64,000 bases of DNA, taken from Dryococelus australis (Eukaryota; Arthropoda; Insecta; Phasmatodea; Phasmatidae). The stretch spans positions 134,691,663-134,755,662 of the forward strand of contig CM057000.1 in assembly GCA_029891345.1 (NCBI GenBank), read 5' to 3'. Made by a program: the position numbers and the translations under genes. A model generated the notes under the pieces. The model had not been told where the DNA came from, did not search any database, and saw nothing but the letters and a program-made list of their open reading frames with translations. This document shows positions 56,120-64,000 of the stretch, one piece after another (within the stretch, counting starts at the first letter, position 1; each line of letters begins with the position of its first letter).

Positions 56120-59100
56120 ATGGGCGAGTATAAGCAATCCTGTATTGACAGCTTGCTTGAAGATCTTTATGTAACCGATTCCGATCCATAATCGCAAACA
56201 GAAATACAAACAAGCTGTTGTGACAGTGTCCCTTCGCCTAAGCAGAAACGAGTTAATCTTTTGGAGTATGATCTCTACTTAACCGATTCGAGCATGTATT
56301 CGCTATGGGAAGATTGTCAAAACCAAAAGGTTATAATATGTCCACTTTCCCCAACCATGAGAAGGTTGATCTTTTCAATGACGACTTATTTCTTACAGAC
56401 TCTGAAGATTCTTGTGAATTGGAGCGTGCTCCAACCGTTTCTCAGCAGACTTTTGAGTAGATTAGAGATATTTCGCCAATCCTGACGTACCAGCAATTGG
56501 CTACAGTGTTACCAGGAAGACGAAATGACATTCGGTACTTAACAATCAATTTGAGTCGGATGCGGATTTTTCTCAGTTTTTCCAGAGGTGTAAGGTCCCT
56601 TTATTAAACTCGTTAATGGTGTCGCCCTGGCCAGTTAGATTATCCATTTCTGTAGCAAGTTGAGTTGAGGAGTTAAGTATGCATGGTTCTTGCTGGAGTC
56701 TCCAAATGTTGACGTACATGGACGTCCATGTTAGTCAATATTGGCCGTTCACCATCTGTGCTGCACACACTAAAGTGCCCAAGTTTGTTACTGATAGGAA
56801 AGCTTATGTCGATGTAGACTATCAGGAGGGAATGTGTTTCCATTATGCCACCGCAGCATCTTTGTATCATATATCACAAAATTCCCACAGAATTACTTCA
56901 TATCGATAACCTCACCAGGTTTTGAATATCGCAGGTCTGTCGACACCTGTAGTCATACAGGATATTTGCAAGTTCGAGGAGAATAATTCAATTTATATCA
57001 ATGTCTACTGTGTGGTAGACAAAGAGAGCAATATAAACAATGAGATGTGAGTAAAAAGGGGGGGGGGGGGGTTGTAGTAACATGCATATTTCTCTGTACA
57101 CCATGAAAAACATGTAAATATTTTGGCGATTTGCGCGAGTGGAAATGCCGCTCATTTGCATTTCGTATATATTAGAAATTTGTCAAAGCTGGTTGGTAGT
57201 CAGCTGAGCAAACATGTTCATACAAAATTTGTTTGCAGGCATTGCTTCCAGTACTTTGTTAATGAGGAGGAACCCGCAAGTCATAGTATTCTTTGCCAGC
57301 AACAAAAGGCTGTGCGCAGTACTTTTCCCACTGCGAATGATAAGTTCTTGGAATTTAAATATTACAGCAAACAGCAGATATTGGGTTTCGTCACCTATTG
57401 CGATATGGAAAGTTGCCTGAAACCCATTTCACTTGCTTGCCTAATAATGAAACAAGTAATACAACTACAATCAACCAATATATTCAATCTGCTTGTAGCA
57501 TTTTGTTGGTTTGTTCATACAATTCAAGTTTATATCAATATTTAGAGTTTGTGGATGCTGTTTGTTTGAACCAATTAGTTGATAAATTAGCTGAACTTGC
57601 AAAGTGGTTTACAGGAATTTACAACACCATTGTTCCGATGAAGCCAAAACACCCTGCTGATCAAGCTAGATAGGTGGCTCAGAAAAGTTGTCACATTTGA
57701 AAAGAACTGGCGTTAGATATGTTATTGTGGTCGACCATTACTATCTGATGGGTGAAATACGACGCCGCATGCATAATAAGTGCAACTTAAATTTCAGACT
57801 GCCCAAAAGACAACTTGTCGCTGTTTTCCATAACCTGCAGAATTATGATTCTCACTTTCTTATAAAGCCCTTGACTGAATGTCACACAACGTTACACAAT
57901 GGAACCATGGTAATTGAAAATCCTGGAAGAATTCAAGTGATTGGAATGACCATAGAAAAATACAAATGTATCACAAAACACATTCCCAATGGGACTGATT
58001 GCAATAAGAAGGTGCAATATTTCAATTTAAGATTTATTGATTCATTCCAATCCATGATCGCCTCTCTGAAAAATTTGTTAGGCAAGTCACTACCTGTGCG
58101 ATTGAGTATCACCTGCTAGATGTTTCCAGACAACACCCAGTTCAAATTGGCAAAATGGAAGAGTTTTTCCTTATGACTTTGTTAAGTCACCAGACAGTGT
58201 CTGATGTGCAAGTCACTCCCACCAAAGGAGCATTTCATAATGTGATGAGAGGCAAAGGCATTAGCGATGAGGATTACGCTCATGCCCAAACTGCACAGGA
58301 TGCGTTCAACTGCATAAACTTGCTGTAGTATGCCATTCATTACTTACATGTGGACACTTGTTTACTGGCTGATATTTTTGAGAATTTCAGGACCTTATGT
58401 TTTGCTCATTACAGTCTTGACCCTGCCATTATCGTCACAGCTCTGTCTTTTTCATGGGATGCTTTATTGTCAATCACATGTGCGCAACTAGAGCTGTTGA
58501 CTAATCCTAACATGTATATTTTTTGTAAATCATGGAGTTAGGGATGGCATTACACAGTTTTCAAAAAGAAGTGTGGAACCCAAAAATGTTTACATGGGTG
58601 AGAACTTGACCCCAGTGTGGCATCGAAATATATACGCTTTTTCGACATCAATGGCCTGTACATTCATGCAATATGGTCCAAGCTTCCAAATTGTAATTTC
58701 GAGTGGGTTGAGGCTGACGTGTTCTCCTCATGGGGTTTTGCAAACACATTGAATGATGGTGAAACTTGTTTTTTGCAGAAGTCGATCTGTTATTTCAAGA
58801 GGAGTGTCCTGATAAACTATCTGATCTGCCTCTGGCCCCAAAAATTGTCATACCCCTGAACAGTTTACATGAGAAACTTCTTTTAACACTCACACCATAG
58901 AAGAATTATGTTATATACGGGGACAATCTGCGGCAGTATTTAATGTATGGGGCCAAACTCGACTGTTCATCACATTTTGCGCTTTGAGCAGAAGGCATGG
59001 ATAGCTCCGTACATCGAGTTAAAAAAAAAGAGAAACATGCCCAGGCTGCGAACGCATTCGAAGAATCGTTATTCAAGTTGATGAATAATTCTTTTTATGA

Positions 59101-59851
59101 AAAAACCTTTACAGAATATCCGCCAGTATAAAAACATCAGAGTCGTTTCGAGGTATGACACGATCTTTGGGGCTGCAGAGATGATAGGACATCGAACATT
59201 CCAGGCATGGCAGATTATTGATCAAAACTTGGTCCTTATCAAGATGCCAAAGAGTTCTATTGCATTCGACAAATCTTTGTACACTGACGTGGCCATTCTC
59301 GACCTTTCAAAATTAACAATTCATATCGCTATCAGTATATGTGTATAACATTTCTTCTGCTTGCTTTGCACCTCCTCTATTTTGACACAGATTCCTTGGT
59401 ATACTCTGCTGCTTGTGATGACATATATAAAGTAATTACCCCATATTTTAATGTGCAGTTAGATACGTCCAACTATGCGCTCGATAACCCACAATGATTC
59501 CCTCACAGGAACAAAGGTCGAACTGGGGTGATGAATGATGAATGTGCTAGGCGCATAATCGCACACTTTGTGGGTTTACATCCTAAGCTTTAATCATACA
59601 TTGTTGCAAATGAGGTATGTATTCGTAAGGCGAAGGCTGTAAAACCCAACATGTTGCAATCAATCTGGTACAAGGATTATTGGGATTGCCTCGAAAATTG
59701 CACAAGGGTAATAGGTGCCCAATATCAGTTCAGTTTGTGTGCTCATCAAGTCTACACCAAATGCGTAACAAGTGTAGTGCTGTCAGGAATGGATCATAAG
59801 CATTACATTGTGGCAGATGGCATATCAACCTTACCTTGGGGGTTCTATTGA
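56120..59851 (+). pseudogene. Polinton-type protein-primed family B DNA polymerase, second lineage
   Basis: The frame opens with MGEYKQSCIDSLLEDLYVTD. The N-terminal motif repeats as YDLYLTDS and DDLFLTDSEDS. Then come GMCFHYATAASLYH (56828-56870), IQDICKFEENNSIYINVY, the zinc motif CX2CX12HX3C (57234-57296) and the exonuclease motif TYCDMES (57390-57410). HNKCNL and FHNLQNYDSHFLI (57826-57864) follow, then DTCLLADIFENFRTL, palm motif A RFFDINGLY (58635-58661), motif B LMNNSFYEKT (59078-59107), motif C LYFDTDSLVY (59374-59403), HFVGLHPKL and a C-terminus ISTLPWGFY with TGA at 59849-59851. About ten frameshifts or stops and a G run (57058-57071) break it. Its sequence differs strongly from the polymerase at 0.9-4.9 kb, so it is an independent lineage. 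Confidence 0.9.
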
Positions 59852-61620
59852 ATACCTGATTAGATTTTTTTTCTCCCTATATTAATTTCAGCTTCACAAT
59901 AAATTTATAGACCGTCCAGCACCACACACCACCAAGGACATCCATTTGCCGACACCACACGCACCTCCTTTTCCACACTCATCACAGCAGTCCGCAGTAA
60001 TCATCGCAGCTGGCTACAGATGTCTGCAATCATCATCGCAGCTGACTACTCCAACTGCAAATTGCATTACCATTCAATCTGCTGCTACCTGTTTGCCGAA
60101 CTAGTTTACTACTACTACTGTATACAATATATTTACCCTTTGTCAAAGAAGAAAATGAAATTCACAGTGGAATCTATTATGCGTGAGTATGTGTTACACT
60201 CTGTCTTTGGCGTGTGTATGATTGTCTGATAAAAATACCAGATGTGACTCATACAAAAGAATGCTCCACAGTAAGTATCTATGAACACACCTCCCGAATG
60301 TGTCATTAGTGTAAATATTGAAAATAATTAGGAAGGAGATGACCTACACATCGCTATAGTTTGTAATTTTTTAAATATAATTTAGAAGATTGTTTCTTTT
60401 ACATGAATATCTTCAATTTTGTTTCTAGTTTCATGGTAAATTATGTCTTTTTTATTTGTAAACTCAATGTTTAAATACTTGTTCTTGCTTTTTGTGTTAA
60501 AATGTTAAATGTGTAAACTCAATGTTTGTTGTAATTAGTTGTACCTTTTTGTATATAAATCTGTTAAATTATGTTTTAGTATGTGTGTAAATAATGATTG
60601 CTTTATAACAGAATTGTCTTTTTTAAAACATGTTTTTAGTAGGTATCAATAACTTATTGTTACGCATAATATTTGAAATAATGACTTTTGTAAATTAATC
60701 TTTTTTTATCTTAAGTGTTTGATTTGGTGAAAGAAAATTTGTAAATAATGAAATGTTTGTTGTGAATTGCATTTTTTTTATATTGTAAATACTTTGGTTT
60801 AAGGATGATTTAGAAAAAAAAGTTCATAGTAAAATGTTAAAAATGAATAGTATGTGTCTTGTTATTTATTTTTCAATACCTCATATCACTATCTTTTTTC
60901 AAAAATATCTTATGTATAATGAGGGATGAGCAAACAATCTTTTGTTATAATGCTATTAGTGTGTGTCTATCATTATTGGTAAGCTAATGACTTATTTAAA
61001 TTCGAATTTATTAACTTTTTGCTTGCTTTCACGAAGAAGAAAATGCAATATTCTTGACTTTAAAAACTTACAAACATTTTAATGAAAACTAACTTACTTT
61101 GAAGGGCTGGGAGAAATCATAAAAGAAAAATATGGAGAAAACCAAACATAGCTGAATGAATGAAGTTTTGCAAAGAAATGAGGCAGCAGGTTTAAAGTCT
61201 TTGTCCACTCTGTCTATTCAAGTTGAAAGTTTGATTAGGGCACGACTGCTTGCTGGCCAACGTTTTTGACATCCCAGGGGAACATATTGGAAGTGAGTCC
61301 CAAATACCTTTTCAGAGACAGGTAGCAAATACCTCTGCCCATCCTTGGCTTCAATCTATGACTGCACCCAAGAAACCAGCAAACAGAATCCAGCAAATAT
61401 TTTTAATATTTAATTTTACATATATACAGTTTACAAGAGTTCCTGTTCAAGATACAACACAATGATGTCAGTAGGAGAATAAAATAAACACAATATAATA
61501 TATATTTAAACTAGTTTTTAAATTAAATAATTCTTTTCAAGTTATGTAATAATAAATGAATATTTTCCCTCAAATTTCAAAGATTCTGAGCTATCATCAT
61601 CTCTGGTGATAGCTACGATG
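59852..61620. other. No gene seen downstream of the polymerase
   Basis: A C-rich stretch, CACCACACACCACCAAGGAC (59920-59939), is followed by AT-rich DNA. A 69-codon frame at 60020-60229 has no domain. No further Polinton gene and no TIR was recognised. Confidence 0.45.
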
Positions 61621-61625
61621 TACAA

Positions 61626-61707
61626 TTTTATTTAAAAGTATTTTATCAGGAAAATATAAATTAAATTTTTATTTAAAAGTATTTTATCAGGAAAATATAA
61701 ATTTTTG
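61626..61707. repeat. Tandem duplication, two copies of 41 bp
   Basis: TTTAAAAGTATTTTATCAGG followed by AAAATATAAATT occurs at 61631 and 61672, identical apart from the junction. Confidence 0.95.
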
Positions 61708-62685
61708 TATGTTAAGTCAATATTGCGATATGATTTTCAATTTTTGTGTTCAGTAGACGAAAATTCCTAAAATACCATTTGCGTTAACAAGTGTGCTCTA
61801 TTTATGGAAATTTGTAGTATGTCCGTTTGTGCATGTTTGTGCATTTTTTCCGTTTTATATGTATATATTAAGTCATGTAGGATTAAGCTCTACCCAGTTA
61901 TTTTGAAACAAATCATGTGGGGTAAGATTTTCTATCATTAAATACTTTCTTGTAGATCGTTATATATTTTACTTATCAGAATAGACGTACACTAAGGTGT
62001 CTGATTTAAATCATATTCAGAGTTTATGCTGTAAGATATTATTCACCTGGCTGAATCATGTAATTTGTATGTTTTAGTGTGTTATTTACTCATACTGACT
62101 AGCTGGATTTTGTTTGGCATGTTTGCACTTTACAACATTGGATGCTCAAATTCTCTCTCTTGTAAATTATATTTCTAAGCTCAAGACACATGTAATTGCA
62201 CTTATTATTCATGTAGTAGTTTGAAATTTGTAATTCGATGCATGTGAGTTATTTATACATAGAACATTTTGAATTTCCCTAACATTTTATTGCATTCGAA
62301 AAACAGATTTTTTGTCATTACCAAAACATAAATAACATCCTTCAAAGTCGTCTATCTCCCATTACTGTCCACGAGCAATATCCCCCCAACCCAAAAATTA
62401 AAATTACACTTATGTCACTCTTAGAAATTGTTTAAACACTCTGAGATTCTCTCGCGTGTTAAATATAGTTGTGAAAATTGCCTATACACGACCCACATCC
62501 CTACAAACACCTCAAAATTTGAAAAATTAGCAAAAATGATACTAGGCCCACTCTTGCACTAAACTCTACACCTATATAAGACATTGCAACCCACCACTCT
62601 GGTCAATCGTCTTCAGGCACCACAACGTCAATATCGCACAGAGCTCCTGCGACCCTCACCCAAAAAGAAAGAAAGAATATCAAGA
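61708..62685. other. No gene seen
   Basis: AT-rich; no motif recognised. Confidence 0.45.
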
Positions 62686-62689
62686 ACAA

Positions 62690-62825
62690 ATTAACCCTTT
62701 CAATTAATTTAACCACCCATTAAATAAAAATAAGCCTTTCATTAAATTTAACCCTTTTTGATCAACCCTTTCAATCAATTTAATTGACCCTTTGATATCA
62801 TATTAACCCTTTCAATCAATCAAAA
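62690..62825. repeat. Degenerate TTAACCCTTTCAAT repeat
   Basis: ATTAACCCTTTCAATTAATT, TTTAACCC, GATCAACCCTTTCAATCAAT, TTGACCCTTTGATATCA and ATTAACCCTTTCAATCAATC succeed one another. It is not the insect telomere motif TTAGG. Confidence 0.75.
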
Positions 62826-62904
62826 GTGAAGTAGGATCAGCACGCCTCTACTACTGGCATTTTTGTAGGATATCGCTAAATAATAAAATAAGTTTTTTAT
62901 GCTA

Positions 62905-63150
62905 TCAAGTATAGGATGACACAAAAAATGTTACCACTACCAAGTACAATTTGCTCAAAACATTTCCATGCTAAACAAACACAAGTAAATTCACAATATA
63001 TTTCCAACAATTTTTAACACTAACAAATACAAAATGATACAAAACATTAAACTATTTCAAAAATACACATAGATCCAAAACTTTATGTATAACTATTACA
63101 ACTTGCTCTGAAAAAAACTACAGGATAACACAAAACATTGATTTAAAATA
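62905..63150. repeat. Degenerate about 105-bp repeat
   Basis: AGGATGACACAAAAAATGTT, AAATGATACAAAACATTAAA and AGGATAACACAAAACATTGA (starting about 62912, 63032 and 63121), with ACTACCAAGTACAATTTGCT and TATTACAACTTGCTCTGAAA between them, suggest two to three diverged copies. Confidence 0.4.
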
Positions 63151-63361
63151 TATACAACATTTTTCTCTTTAAAACAAATATTATTTTTTAATTTTAGCAA
63201 CTTCCATGAACAAAGTTTTCATCCATTTTCTTAAAATAGTACCAGATCCCCTTCTTGAACTCTGCTTCCAAGGAGTGATTGTTTCTTACACCCTGGCTTT
63301 AATCTTTCTATTTGCACATAAACATTATACAAGTAGGGGCATGTAAAACATTGCTTTCATC

Positions 63362-63640
63362 CTAATCAAGATATGATTCAACATAATGAGCATATAGATC
63401 TTCAACACTAGATAGAAGAGATGTGTTTGCAGTCATATGAAACACTGGACATTTCTTGTTGTCACTGCACTGTATGAGCTCGTGTCTCTTTTCATCTCCC
63501 AGAGAAAAGTAAATTACTTTAAAATGAAAAATACTGTCACAGGATTCCATAAATTCTTGTAAAATTACCTTGCACCATAGGGTGTAAGTTATATTGGACT
63601 TTCCTTGTTTGACATTGACATAATGATTTGCAGGATGAAA
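63362..63640 (-). CDS. Unrecognised ORF near the right edge
   Basis: A minus-strand frame of about 90 codons opens after a stop near 63640 (no ATG until 63550) and closes with TAG at 63362-63364. It includes HYVNVKQGKSNITYTLWCK and CPVFHMTANTSLLSSVEDLY. Composition (C, W, H, D and E well mixed) is more protein-like than other frames in this AT-rich region. Another frame downstream (about 63305-63210) reads NHSLEAEFKKGIWYYFKKMD, so the coding region may continue after a frameshift. I cannot name the family. It may be a further relic of Polinton remnant C or another transposon. Confidence 0.3.
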   Translation of the reverse strand, partial: FHPANHYVNVKQGKSNITYTLWCKVILQEFMESCDSIFHFKVIYFSLGDEKRHELIQCSDNKKCPVFHMTANTSLLSSVEDLYAHYVESYLD

Positions 63641-64000
63641 TTACATAATGTTGCTACTATTACATTCAATACTCGACTGAGAAGATTTAGCAAAGAAGAA
63701 TTTATGTATATTGTTAATGTCATTCTCTCTAAATTTGCAAGTTGAAGGGTTAAATTTTATTTTTAGTAATTTTATTGCTTGATGACCTTAACATTTTTTT
63801 TGTTATAATGATATAAAGTAAAAAAATGCATACTTGTATTTCATTGGGTACAATTGGAACGTTGGGATCATTAAACTGAATTAGCCATTTCACATGCATA
63901 TAAATTATACATCAATGGATAAACTAATCCTCCTGGTTCGAAAATAATGTTGTTGATGGACCCTGTCGCAGGTTTCCTTCCAGATAACAGTGATTCCCTG

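Overview
The window looks like a non-coding, transposon-dense stretch of an arthropod nuclear genome, most likely an insect. It is AT-rich, has long gene-free stretches, and contains Polinton/Maverick remnants, pogo-, Tc1/mariner- and PIF/Harbinger-type DNA transposons, many terminal-inverted-repeat (TIR) non-autonomous elements, tRNA-derived SINEs, a solo LTR, satellites and microsatellites. Nothing is organised like a bacterial or viral genome, and no intact host gene could be established. The SINE family (copies near 25.5, 32.0 and 49.3 kb) resembles one I associate with polyneopteran insects, stick insects in particular. That is a memory-based inference, not a proof.

Left end (1-6.9 kb): a decayed Polinton. 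A plus-strand minor-capsid-like gene (137-808) converges on a nearly full-length minus-strand protein-primed family B DNA polymerase pseudogene (891-4899) with an SAP-like N-terminus. Behind it on the minus strand is a gene made of repeated zinc-binding modules (about 4960-6620), split by a later insertion. A small divergent plus-strand ORF (6670-6918) follows. A second, about 1.2 kb fragment of the same lineage at 38.25-39.45 kb keeps the same junction: SAP-like ORF, zinc-module gene, divergent small ORF. A third, clearly different Polinton-type polymerase lies on the plus strand at 56.1-59.85 kb, with a threefold repeated acidic LTDS-type motif in its N-terminal region.

7-16 kb: interspersed repeats, a TIR MITE (11.7 kb) and a complete but dead pogo/Tigger-like transposon with TA target duplication (12372-15174). 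16-24 kb: a GC-richer patch, a large foldback element with a tRNA-like core (19.4-20.9 kb), a CCAACGTTGG-rich zone, and an almost perfect 6 x 124-bp tandem array (22317-23060). 24.2-26.5 kb: a TA-flanked element with CACSGAGAAAA termini that carries a SINE and tRNA-like modules. 28.5-31.2 kb: copies of an interspersed repeat family around a compound minisatellite/CA array.

32-38 kb: a SINE, a CpG-rich block, a 602-bp TIR element, a Tc1/mariner transposase remnant, and a 1.0-kb element full of TCAGTGA-type motifs. 40-43 kb: several copies of one MITE family next to a PIF/Harbinger transposase fragment and a GA microsatellite. 46-50 kb: a solo LTR, a palindromic MITE, a long poly-T tract and a SINE. 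51-55 kb: tRNA-like B-box motifs, a GC-rich block, a degenerate about 40-bp minisatellite and a 3 x 248-bp array, directly before the third Polinton polymerase. 60-64 kb is AT-rich with simple repeats and one unexplained ORF.

The most unusual signal is the Polinton lineage present twice. It has a conserved divergent gene junction and encodes a protein of alternating finger and ribbon zinc modules that I cannot match to a named Polinton protein.
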